A stretch of DNA of 64,000 bases, from contig CANTUZ010000001.1 in assembly GCA_947846985.1 (NCBI GenBank), positions 189,581,455 to 189,645,454 on the forward strand. Direction: 5' to 3'. Source of the DNA: Fratercula arctica (lineage: Eukaryota > Chordata > Aves > Charadriiformes > Alcidae). The notes beneath the pieces were generated by a model, which was given only the letters and a program-made list of their open reading frames with translations, made no database searches and was not told the DNA's origin. The stretch's first letter is position 1; each line of letters opens with the position of its first letter. Below, piece after piece: positions 1 through 26,601 of this stretch. The position numbers were made by a program, and so were the translations under genes.

Positions 1-3000
1 ACTGAAGCTGTATTTGCTGATGGCTTTGAAGGGGCAAATAAGCAACAGATACATTTCAAAATGATGTGCTTTGTCTTTGTAACTGAAACTTCATAAGTGC
101 TTTTTAGCATGAATTTCGGTGCATTCCAGCTCACAGTTTAAATTCCTTTTCCTCTAGATCTGCTTTACTGTAAACTTTTTTTTTATATTGAACATACTTT
201 AGACAGCTTAAATGTCTAGAAATGACTAATAGTTTGAAATTTTTCCATTCTAAATATTCAGGGTGGCTTACTTTGAGATTAACTGTATTACAGAGGGAGG
301 GATCACTGCATCTTTTGAATATGAAAACCTTTTAAGGACAGCTAGATCAATAGTCAGCAGTGGGTGGGATATTGAACCTGCAGCAATGTGCACATCACAA
401 ATGAAGCTAATAGCACATGTCAAAACCATCGCAGGAGTGTTAACTATCAAGGAAGAAACCATATTCCTGTGAAATCAGTGGAAATTTTGCCAGGACTTCA
501 CTGGGGGCCAGGATTGCCCCTAGTCTTCCTAGCTTCCTTCAAATATTTGGCATCTGCTTTGAGTTTCACAGACACCCTTTTCTAAATGCATAGGTTATAA
601 AACTGAGTGTTAAAGGTTCTCTTTCTTTAGCAACCTCAAGGCATAATGTGTAAGCCATAGGAGAGTACTTATCTTTGTTTCAGGGTCTTTTCATCTGATA
701 GGTCAAATGGATAACAGGAGGCAATTAAATGGAATAGGTCTGCTTTCTGTGACAAGTCTGCAATGACCTCAAGGCATGTAGCGGCAGTAGTTCAACTGAA
801 ATCATCCATCCTCCAAAATCAACACTGAAAAATGAAAAAAATGCACTTTTAATGTTCACTACTTTCATGATTATGCAGCTTAGAGCAGGTTTCTATACAT
901 GACTGAGCAAAAGGTACTGGATAGTAGGCTTTATTTTGACCAAAATCTTCTAGTTCTGGAGGTGCTCGGAAATCTGCCTAAGACTCTATGAAAGCTTTTT
1001 AAGCATCTCCTGATGTGAAGCAATCTTTGCAGCTGTTTAACACACCTTTCCAACGTACAAAGGCTGGAAAATTGCCCAGCTGTAAATACCAGAAGAGGAC
1101 CAGGCTGTAGCAATGCAGTTTGCCCAGTCTGTTTCAGAAATAAGCTCTTTGTGCTCCAGCATCCCATGCCAGTCAGGCAGATGGATGATCCCAGCACAAG
1201 ATGCGATATGAAGTTCTTTTAACCCACCGAGATGCCCTGTCACAGACCAAGCCTGCAAGGCAGGCAGAGAGGACCTGTTATCAGTCCTTGCTGAATATTG
1301 TGCTGCAGAAACTGCTGAGAAATGATGTGAGGTGCCTGTCATTCTCCTTTTTTCCTGTGTGAGAGAATTTAGGCTCCTGCATAGACTACCACTATGAAAA
1401 TCTAGGAAGAAGTTCAGAAGGCTTCTATAAAGATGGAAAGTCTCCTGCATACTTTCAGGATTAATGGACTTTCATGTTCTAAAGTGATGTTTTACCTGCT
1501 GAAAAGAAAAGCAATTGAATGAAGACTCTGCAAGTACAAATGTCCTGAGCTTACAATGTCCATTATGAAAGAAATGAACAATGTGCTGGGCTCAGGACAA
1601 AGCACAGCACCTTAGTTGCATTTCATCCATCTCTAGCCTTGTGCTTCATTAAACAACCATCTGTCCTTGCTCCGTGTTTGATGTGTGTAAAATACAGCCT
1701 ATTTGATCTATTGAGCCTATTTGAGTTAAAATATTTAAGAAACAAAATCATATCATAGCCCTCCTTGTAACAACAAAGGATATCATAAAAGGAAGGATAA
1801 AGAGGACACATTCTCATTCATCTTCTGTTTCCTTTTCTTTCAATTGAGTGTTACTCACTTAGTTCAGCCAGTAGGGTCTTCTGCTGAATTCGTTACCTTT
1901 GCAGGTCACCAGATGTTCATGTTAACCTAAGCGTTCCATTTACCAACAGTCCATGTGGCCGCAGCCGAGTCAACGCTGACCTGGCTCTGCTCCAGGAAGT
2001 CTTAATTTGTCCAAATGTACTTCTAGCTATCGGTAAACCTTTTGCTCAGCCACACGTTGTAACTCTTAAATCAGCTATTCTTTATTGCATATGGGTTGAA
2101 TCTCATGTTACACTTCAGAACTCTGAGCCAAAGACAAGTAAATAATTCAGGAGCCAGAGATGGGGGGTGAGGGAGCAAGAAGTCATAGCTGTGTAAAATA
2201 CTTGAAAGGCCTCATTAGATGTCAGTGTAGCTGCTGCATTAGATATCATATGTCGCTGTCAACTGATCTGTTTGACTCTGTGGTACTTTGAGAGATTGCA
2301 GTTGACAGAACAATATCTACCACCAGTTCATGTGACAAAGAGGTGCTTAATTGTTTTGATCTAGAGGTGTTGACTTGCTTTGGTTGATCTTATACCTCCC
2401 TTTCACATGTGTCCCCCAGCTGTTCCTGTGCCTTAGATCTGTGTTTTACCCATTGCTGTGGTTAGAGGGCTGATGTGTGAATTCAACTGAGATCTTGTAG
2501 TGGCTTCCTTACCCATCAAAATTTTATCATGGAGAACCCTTTAGGCAGAGGTAAAGTGGTGCTGTTTGTCGGTGTTTTCAAGGGTACCATTTCAGAGATA
2601 TCAGCATAAGAAACATTCTTCAAGCCAGCATTTCAAGGAAGTGAAGCATTTTTTTTTTAAGTGAAAGCAGGTATCCAGCCTTAGGTCCTTTGCTGTACAC
2701 CGGATCATCACAAATGGTGGCAGCAAAAGCTATTTGAGGCAAAGCCTGCAGCGGCTTCTCAGAAAAACTAGCAGTTTGTGTAGTCTTTCAATTACTGCAT
2801 AGCCACTTTAAAAGGGAAAATATTCTTTTCTAATTTACGTCTTTTTTTCTTTTGATCTTTAGAGTCTGCTACAGAAATTACTGATATTAAGATCTGGATT
2901 TTTGAAAGAGGGGGTGTAATATGGACATGACACTAGGATGTTGGGACTCTTTCTAACTTGGTTTCCCAAGCTGTCTGACACATACCAACTACTGAGCCTG

Positions 3001-4926
3001 CCTCACCTCTTCTATTATAAAATGTCGATGTTATTTACATACTTCAAAAGGACTAGTTAATTAACAACAGCTTGTAGAGTGATTTCAAGATGGAAAAACA
3101 TGGCAATTACAGCAAACAGAAAAGGCACTGCAGGCTAATTTTCATTGATGATAATGTTGATTAACAAATTTACAGCTCTAATGAACAGTGCTACTGCTTT
3201 TCAGTGCAAGACCAGGTGAAGAGTTGCCATGAGAACTGCTGCAGCCGAGTGTGCTGCAGTTCTGCGCTACTGACGTCTCTTTATTATTATGATAATTGAA
3301 TTCATTGATTACTAGGAGTAGATTTACTAAAGTATGGACTGTCACTCCCTCGTTAGCTCTGCCTGATGATGTACATGTTGTGTGTCATCTCAAAAGAGCA
3401 AGCACCTTGTGACAGTCTCACTCCCCTTTCTCCTTCCTCCAGCCACCTGGCGATGGGCTGTCTGCCGGGTGGATGCTAACACAGAATCAACAGAGGTGTC
3501 TAAGGCACCATACAAACAGGATGCTCTAAAGCATGAGAAATAATTGACAAGCATTGACTGTTTTTTAGTTCTCAATGTTAATCACCAACACTCTGAATTT
3601 GTTTAACCTTCTCTTCTTTAAGACATGTCAGGTTTCCATTTTTTTAATGTTGAGGCATTTTGCGATGCCTTAGGTCAATACAAAGGATCTTCTACCCAGT
3701 AGTTTGAGAATTTCAGAACATTTCTGTTTTTCATCTGTTTCATGGTTCACTGGGTAGTGACAAATGAATTAATGTTAATCTTTTCTATTTCCCTTAAAGA
3801 GCTAAAACTCTCATTTAAGAGGGGTAAATATAGGTTCAAACCTCATCTCATTCTTTTCAGACTCTATCTTGTGAATTAATGCTATATTGGTTACTTGTTC
3901 CCTTAGTAACACAATTAAAACCATATTTTAAAAAGGAAATGACACTACTTTCTTTTGAGTAATGAGCTGAACAGCCCTTCTCTGCTGCCCTGTTCTTATT
4001 TTCAGTGAAATATTTGATTTCTTTTAAATAAGGAAATTATGTTTTGTGCATTTCTCAACATTATGGTCATTTTAAATAAAGCAATTGCTGAAAAATGTGG
4101 ACCCTTGACATAATTTGGCTTTCAGATGATCAGCTGAGAAGAGCAGAGCTGTCATTCTTGTCCTTTGCGTGGTTCTGTTAATGGTGTCATATAGCTATGG
4201 CCTAATGTAAAAGGTGTACGCGTTATAGGGAGCTTGGTCTGAAAGCACAGTTCTACCTCCTTTCAGTTGTGTACTGTAGCCACCAAGGTAGGACAACATG
4301 TCTCTCTTGTCTGCCCCCCTAGGCAGGACTGGCAAGGGGGTAACTATGGATTGCTGTCATGGGATTCATTGGGTTTTGTGTGACTTCGATGCCACTAATG
4401 GTCAATAGATCAGTATCCTGCTGTTTGAAGATGTAGGCCATGAGATCTGAACTGGAGCTGGCTGTTCCTGATGGATGTGCTACAGTACCAAGATACAGGG
4501 GAACAGGGCTTAGCTCCATAACTCCACAGACAGATGCAACAGCAGAGGGCTGTGTCTTGCCTTTTTACCAGTGTGAGGATAAATCAGCAAAAGATCTCTG
4601 AAGTCATCTGTGCACTGTGGAGGGCCTTTATGTGTTTTAATTCTGGTTTTGCCTGAACACCAAAGCTGTATGACCAAATTTTACACTCTGGAAATTATTT
4701 GCAGCTGTAAGTAAAAGTAGCTTAGTTTTCTTGCATAGTCAGTGAAAAAACAGACCCTTTCAGAGAGCAGTTCAGAACCAGTATTTCTCTTAGTGCTCCA
4801 AGGACTTGTCTCTCTCTCCCTCCATTGGCTAAAGACAATGCCTAAGAATACTATTTTGCTTATATAGGCACTTCAGTTAGTTAGGTAACTAAAGTGATGC
4901 ATAGGAGTAGTTGCAGTAAGACCATT

Positions 4927-5007
4927 GGAAATTGCCATGGTGGAATGCTGTTGTCTCTTTAGAGGGTGGAAATTGCCATTGTGAAATGCCATTGTGTCTT
5001 TACAGGT
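4927..5007 (+). repeat. Imperfect tandem duplication, 40-41 bp unit, two copies
   Basis: Unit one (4927-4967) and unit two (4968-5007) both begin GGAAATTGCCAT and share TGTCTTTA-type sequence near their ends. They differ at several positions and by one base in length. The match is my reading by eye. Confidence 0.75.
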
Positions 5008-7014
5008 GGATATGGAAGAAAAAGCACTTGATTTATGCTCCCTGTGCATATTTAGAAGCAAGTCTGCTACGTAAATCACTTAATGGGAGTTTACTGGCTT
5101 ATTCCTGTTATCACTGCACAGCCAAGTAGGCAGAGAGTAGTCTGTTTTGTCTGTGTACCATCAGCAAACAGGTAGTCACTTACAAAGTCCAAATCAGTTA
5201 TAATGCGTAACACAACACGAAGATGCCAATGAGACTATAATCTGAATGTGAGCTGCTGTATTAATAAGCGTCTGGTTTTGATTAGTAAGCCTTTAATCCT
5301 GCTAAAGCGTGCATGTAAGGCAAAGGACCAGATTAATTTTAGATCCCAGTTTATCTTGGAAGGCTGAACTGAGCTGATCTGATGAACAGCCGATAAACAC
5401 AGACAATCACAATGTCATTTTAACCGGATCTGTATGAAAAAGAATAGTTCTTTTCCTGGAGTGGCTGCTCACAGCTCATCACCAGAAATACAACTGCAGT
5501 TTCATTTTTCATTTCATGCACCAAAGTGGAAAGTGCATGCATTAAAGGAGAAGCTGTACAAATAAATTCATAACATTAGCACGGTGCAGTATGTCATTAA
5601 AAAGATAAGTAATAAGGTTTGGGAATAATGTGAACAGCTTGACTTTCCCCTGACTATTACTTAAGAACTTGAAATGTGAGTTGGAAATGGAAACAACCCT
5701 ACATGAAATAATGACATAACGTAAGGGCTCTGTGCCTTTTTATCATCACAGTAAAAGCAGAAAATACATGCCACCCACTGACTCATCTCACATCACAATA
5801 TTTTGATTACTACTAATAGTCACATGCCTCAGTAATCTTGAGGACTCTGGTACATCAGTCCTGCTCTCGCTGCATTCGGTGGCAGAACTAAGCCTCCCAT
5901 AGCTTTCAGTAACTAGAAAATGTAGCCTTAAACAGTGAACCTAGAAACAAGGATATGTGGCTATTTACTGAGCTGTCTGTGTGATTACAGTGGCAAAGTC
6001 CCTTAGTCCTTAGTCAAATAATTTTTTTACTCCCATTAATTGTCATCAGAGCTACATGAGAAGCAGTTTTTGGTATTCTGTATTTAGAAATAAAGGATTT
6101 CTGTTAAGAAGAAGGGGGAAGGGGATGCTTTTTGTATGCAGCACTCATGCACTCACCTGTAAAGCAGGAGCTGCAGCTCAGCCTCTGAGCTTGCAGCTGG
6201 AAGGGGGTGCTTGGTGGGTGTAAAGCTCTCTGCTAGCAGATCCAAAAAGGGTTATAGTCTCAGCATTTTTTAATTTACATTTTCATCTGATGCTAGTAGC
6301 TCCTCTCTACCTATTGTGTTTTACACATTTTATCCTTAATAGCAGGAGTCGACCACTGCTTTCAATGCTCTGCTGGCTTTCCTTCTCATCCCTTTGGTAT
6401 TTTTTTCAGACCTGCAGCTCCCAGTCATCACCCCAGAGTGCTCTGGCCAGCCTGGGCTGTCAAGGGCCAGCGCTGCAAGCAACATGTCCCAGGGCAGCGA
6501 AAGAACTGACAAGACACGTGCTGCCCGTCTGCGGTACTGGTGGAAGCAGAGCACCAGCACACAGTTGTAAGCTAATGATACCCCACCATCAGAAACTGGG
6601 AGTGCCTCATTGTGCTTTTAGTTGGGAGTCAGGGACGCAGAATGTAGCAAGGGGGGAGCATTTGGATGTATTGCATCTCTTATACTTGCATAATGTTTGT
6701 TTCTGTACTAGCCAAGCTTGAATGTTTTGTGTGTGAACGGGTAAGTCTTTATGTTGAGGGCACTGAAACACCTAAACAGATAAATACAGACCCAGAGACA
6801 CTCCTGAATGTTTAGGTCTCAGAACGGCTGAGCTACTTCCTGCTCCCATCCCTGCCTTGCCCCTACCACAGACACACGTACGTGGTCCTTTGCACAGAGA
6901 CCCTCCCTTAAGTGAAGAACCAAGAAGTACTTGAGAACTGTCTGTCTAAATGCTCTTTCCTATGTTACAGTAACTCACAAATTTTATGCTCCATTCTGCA
7001 GAGGAGAAAAAAAG

Positions 7015-7130
7015 GTCTCTTTAAGACAGATACTATTAGACTCCCTTAACAGATAGCAAAATTGAGGTCTGGAAAGGCCACATATTGCCAAAGATTACAC
7101 AGAAATGAGAGGACAGCCCTGTGTCTTTCA
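7015..7130 (+). mobile_element. MIR-like SINE remnant, plus orientation
   Basis: The order of motifs follows the MIR core: a GATACTATTAGACTCCC-like block, then TTAACAGATAGCAAAATTGA, then GGCCACATATTGCCAAAGAT and TACACAGAAATGAGAGGACA. This parallels the MIR pattern of ACTATTATTATCCCC, TTACAGATGAGGAAACTGAG, TGCCCAAGGTCACACAG and a GGCAGAGC-like block. It is diverged and lacks the tRNA-like head. An L2 or related amniote CORE-SINE is an alternative. Confidence 0.6.
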
Positions 7131-7966
7131 CGAGTAATCAGTTTTAGAGACCCATAATTTGTATAGTCATCTTCTCATTGCATTTGCTATGAGGTAGATT
7201 GATATTTTAACAGGCAGAATAATAACCATACTTGTGAATATGCCCAAGTATAGCTCAGATTTCCCCAAGTAATGGGCTTTTAAATAACAGGTTTTTCCCT
7301 TAGGTTTGTTTTTTTCTGTCCTGTTTCCATGGCTGATTCTTTTTTGTGTGGGCTGTGGGAGTTGTAGGCCAGTATCTAGAGTGCCATGTCACTTCCTAGA
7401 CAAAGTTAGCTTTCATAATTCTTTTATGTTTACCTGATTTATTATGGGTTATTCCTAGGTGTCATGGTCTTTCATAATGTTTGGAATTATAGTTTATGGC
7501 TTTCATTAGGGAAAGTATGCGGTACCACATGTTTGTGTCCCTTTATTACACTGAAGAAAGTGCTAACAATAGCGCAGTCTTTCCATAGGGTTGTTCGGAG
7601 TTTTTTTCTGCATTCATTACAAATCAGTGTTAAATCTGGGTACCTTGACTATGCACTTCTGTTATTTAAACTGTTTGGATTTCTTTAACGTTTTAACCTT
7701 CATGCTAAATGTCCTGGGTTTGCAACAATTATAATATGCCCACAATGCATTTACCCATATGTACTCTCAAACGTAATTCCCTCCTAACATAGTTAGTTTC
7801 TATGTATGGGAATTAAGATCCAAAATACTGAGAGCAATAAAAATACTTGATGTAAAACTTTGTTCCAGCCTCCTTGGTTTCATCTACTGGGTTGGTTTAC
7901 TCAGAGAAAAAAAGGCTAATTCCCTATTTCTGCTAATTTTCCTCATTTGCAAAAGCACTTCATTAA

Positions 7967-21940
<13,974 letters not shown>

Positions 21941-22013
21941 ATGCAGCCAATGTTTTCAAATGCTAACCTTTGACATTGGATTCAGCACTTCTGTATACCC
22001 AGTAGTTCTTGAG
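21941..22013 (+). CDS. CPED1: CPED1 internal exon with CxxC motif
   Basis: This 73-bp exon has acceptor TTTCAG ending at 21940 and donor GTGAGA at 22014. The first base finishes the Arg codon from the previous exon, then 24 codons follow, ending between codons. The peptide starts CSQCFQMLTFDIGFS and ends YPVVLE. The paired cysteines (C-x-x-C) at the start and the LTFDIG and YPVVL strings are what I recall from CPED1, and the cysteines could form a disulphide or bind metal, which is inference. Together with the exon at 20388 it forms a 216-bp, 72-codon unit, so the pair but not either exon alone could be skipped in frame. Confidence 0.9.
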
Positions 22014-23648
22014 GTGAGAAAATTACACAAATTATTGCTTGACACAAAAAACTTACACCAAAAAGAACACAGCAGGGAACCCTCTTTGATAGATACCCTC
22101 AAATCTCTGAGAAATGTACAAATACATTAATGTTAGTTTTGCCTGAAAGTGGAGAGTTGCTGTGGGAGAAACCAGTTTTTAAGGGACAGAGCTCCTGAGG
22201 TGAAGTTCACCACACCAGTAAGTGTGCAGATCTTTCAGTTTTAGCATTAAAGGACTATCACCCCAACCAAATACCAGCGAAAAAAAATCCTTGGGAAGCA
22301 TTGCATGAAAGTAGAGTTAGGTATTAACTGTGCCAGAACAAAGATGAAGGGAGGAAGTTAAAATACCACAACTGGCTTTTAATACAAATTAAAGTTCTCC
22401 GTGAATTGTATTGTACTTCAGTTCATGACCTGCTCTGACGTCCACTGTGCTGCCTTCTTCCTGGATGGTCCTCAAGGCCCTCAAAGCCAGAGAAATGTGA
22501 CCTGTGGCATAAACTCCCTGTGCCGGTTTTGTACCACTCCTGAACTCAGAACAGCCTGGCCAGAAACAAAAGTTGTACTGCTTTCCAGCTGCTTCTCATT
22601 CCCCCTATATATACATACGAATATGTGTGTATACCTAGGTATATAAAATCTTTCTCCATATTTATGACACACAAACAGCAAAAAAACCCTAATTAATAAA
22701 TATATCCCAGGAAATTACAGGAGAACACTTTTCAAATTCATCCTCAGTTAAAATCTGTTCAAGTTTCTAGTAACAACAGTGCAGTAAATCCCTCCGTCCT
22801 TCACAAAAGAAGGATCCTTTAAACACAAAGGAAAAGTGGACATATGAAAGTTCGCACAATTGAAAAAAATCCATGAAGACAATATCCTTAATTAGTCTGA
22901 CAAGACTTGTTTAGCTAGTATAAGAAATGTGACATGTCATAACAATTTAATAATTGTATACCAGGCTGTTAAAAAATTCTCCCAGGAGTTTCTTAAAAAA
23001 TTAAACACAAAGCATAATATTTACTTGCCTGTATAGTAGTCTCAGCCATGAGCCATAATCCATAAATGTACAGTAAATCAGTAGGGTTTAATAGTTTGCT
23101 ATGAAAATACAAATTACTCTAAAAAATTAACAGTTGATAATTACTATGACATTTGACTTTGAATAGTATCCCTTGGAAACCGTAGTATGCACACAGCCCA
23201 TGCAGCTTGAAGTTATATTTGTGTTTATGCTAAAAGACCAATTTATTCGTATTTTATAAACATGAGTTTATTCATTGTGTTTATATATTGAAAAAATTAT
23301 ACTTTCACCTGTAGTAATTCCTAAATACCTGCGTTTTGCGGAAGTTATGTTATCATGTAAGCCTACATTTTATTATATTTTTTTTAAATCAAATTTCAAG
23401 TCAAACACGTGAAAAAAGCTCTCACATGAGAATGCAATATTGTACTCTATCCACTGGAGGTCAGCAAACATTGTGGTGTGTAGTTCTGACAGAAAATGTG
23501 ATAACAGTATTTGTTACATTATAATCCTCTTTGTTTTATTAGTATTGTTATGACTTTTTTTTATAAATAGTTCTAGTGTGGTATAAGTGGTTATGAGAAG
23601 ACTGGACTTGATATTCAAACTATAAATTCTTATGTTGTTTTCCAATAG
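22014..23648 (+). other. CPED1: CPED1 intron, 1.6 kb
   Basis: The intron is bounded by GAG|GTGAGA and CCAATAG|GTG. It is AT-rich throughout, with a short TATATA/TGTGTG alternating tract near 22606-22640. The overlapping frames 22401-22646 (plus) and 22481-22681 (minus) have no recognisable content. I see no repeat element or RNA gene. Confidence 0.85.
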
Positions 23649-23816
23649 GTGCATGAAAACTTTGACTTTCAAGATGAGGATGAATCAAATATTCAGGACC
23701 AAACTTTCAAAGAATTTCTTTTTGAAGATACTTTTAAATTTCTCTTATCTAATGAATCCTCAGCATCCAATTTCATAGAAGCCTTACAAAAAATGTATGG
23801 ATCAACTGTGAGCAAG
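23649..23816 (+). CDS. CPED1: CPED1 internal exon, acidic segment
   Basis: This 168-bp exon encodes exactly 56 codons (phase 0-0). The acceptor AATAG ends at 23648 and the donor GTAGTT starts at 23817. The peptide opens VHENFDFQDEDES and continues with EFLFEDTFKFLLSNESS, then FIEALQKMYGSTVSK. The VHE-FDFQD start and FLF/LSNESS string match CPED1. NES is a possible N-glycosylation sequon, which would be compatible with a lumenal or secreted protein (inference). The segment is strongly acidic near its start. Because it is symmetric, skipping it would keep the frame. Reading past the donor gives a hydrophobic run and a stop by 23855, so the splice site is needed. Confidence 0.9.
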
Positions 23817-24773
23817 GTAGTTCATTCCACCTTTTTCTTATTATTAACTTTTTGAAAATATTTCATTCTATATCGTATGCTTTTCTGAAATTTTTGGTGC
23901 CAACTTATAGAATGAAGGATTTATTTAATCAAAACTGTCTGTTACTGAATTCTAAGGAATAAAACTGTAATTATATTGAACAACTGAATTTTCTTTTCTA
24001 AAAATTCCGCTTTCAGATTATGTCATTCCCCAAAGTACAGTATTTTAAAGATATACTAAAACTTTAACAAAGTAATTTCCACACCATTTTTTTTTAAATG
24101 ATCTTTTTTAATATACAGACTTGTGTGTTTTCATAAACCTAGAACTGATTAATTCAGACAAGTAGATTGATGAGCATCAGAATTAAATTTTTTTTCCTAC
24201 AACTTTGTTTCTTATTCTGAATCCAAGATCCAATTACAATTTTTTGCATTTATAGGATCTGTATAAAGTTTGCATCACTAGTGAAAACTATTTCTGACAA
24301 GCTGCGATCACCTTTAGCAGTATTTCTCTCAGTCTGGGCACTTTTAAGGGTCCATTTCTGAGGAGCCCCCTGCTTGCAATTATCCATGATGGGTTCTAAA
24401 TTTATGACAGGATAGAGTAGGAAGCCGCAGACATGTGCACATGTACGATATGATTACCTACATCTGTGTTCTGTAGGACACCAGCCCTCATTTCAAACTG
24501 TCCGTGTCATTGTCTATACTTTATGCGGTCTCTTTCCATGGTAGTTTTCTATGGGTACTTCTCTACACAAAGCTAATGCACAGTCTACTTTATTCTAGAC
24601 TGAGAAATGGGAAGAACTATCAAGGAGCTGGCTTGACATGACTTTGGATGAGGTTAGGGCAAGTTGAGAGCTGTTGTAACTTGTTCCTTTGATCACCAAA
24701 GGGATTGGGGTCTAATGAAAGCACATTGCTTTCCATGTGATTTCACCGGTATATGCTGCCCTTTCCTTCATAG
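23817..24773 (+). other. CPED1: CPED1 intron, 0.96 kb
   Basis: The intron runs from GTAGTTCATT to CCTTCATAG. It is AT-rich with several T runs. I see no gene or repeat element in it. Confidence 0.85.
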
Positions 24774-25763
<990 letters not shown>

Positions 25764-25933
25764 CTTTTCCCTTCTGCTGCACCCGAGATTCAAACTTTAC
25801 TGCGTGACCTTTATCACATGGTAGACCCAATGAGGCGGCTTGGTTCAGTCCTGACTGTGCATTGGTTGCTTTCCGGTTTACTTGAACAATTCCAGTTCAT
25901 GACTAAAGAGGCACATACAAATCTTTCAGAATG
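25764..25933 (+). CDS. CPED1: CPED1 internal exon
   Basis: This 170-bp exon has acceptor TCTTCTCAG ending at 25763 and donor GTAAGA at 25934. It contains 56 codons plus TG, which joins the G at 31287 to give Trp. The peptide starts LFPSAAPEIQTLLRDLYH, passes through GSVLTVHWLLSGL and EQFQFMTKEAH, and ends TNLSEW. The LFPS-x-x-P-x-IQ, GSVLT and EQFQFM strings match CPED1. NLS is a possible N-glycosylation sequon. The exon has no stop, and its frame would end three codons into the intron if not spliced. Confidence 0.92.
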
Positions 25934-26537
25934 GTAAGATAGCTATTATATGATATGTTGAGAGTAGTTTCTCAAATTATATTAATTTCAGTGGCTCCAG
26001 TGAGCATCATAAAACTTAATCCTTCAGTAGATGTATGTCGGCTTATAACACTTGAGATGAAGGTTCGTCATCCCATCATGGAGCACTGTCAGCCATTTTA
26101 CCATTAGAGATGTAGCTAGATTTCTGCATAGGACAATTTTGTCCCTTTGCTTCTCTTTCTAATGCAGAGGACCGGCTTAAAAAAATTAATTGGAGCTACA
26201 GTAAATTTTTTTCTAATAAATATGAAGCAAATTAGGTAGGTTGTTTCTGAACAACTGTAAACTCAAAATTAGGAGTGCTTACCAGGGTTAAGACTACCTT
26301 TTACTTTATTCATCAGTTAAAAGCAAAACTGTAAAGAAAACAAAATTTCAGGTGGAAGTTTTTCCAAAAGGAACTAATAATTTTTAGTGGCTCTAAGTTT
26401 TCTGTCCAACAAAAGACAGGTCAAAGAGCATGATGCTCTGAGAACCTCATTATAACTCCTTTTGAAAAGCTGGAAAAATATTGTAATGACAAGGTTAGAT
26501 CCATTGAGCTTCTGGCAAGAAATTTTAACTTTCATAA

Positions 26538-26601
26538 GGAGGGAGGGAGAAAGGAAGGAAGGAAGGGAGGGAGGAATGAATGAATGGAGGGAAGGAGAAA
26601 A
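26538..26601 (+). repeat. GGAA/GGGA/GAAT purine microsatellite
   Basis: This is an imperfect tetranucleotide run of about 64 bp, purine-rich on the plus strand. It contains GGAG, GGAA and a short AATG sub-block. It lies in an intron and has no coding potential. Confidence 0.9.

Noticed and set aside
1037..1450. 137-codon minus-strand frame
   Set aside because: No recognisable domain, biased composition or splice partner. Consistent with chance in an intron.
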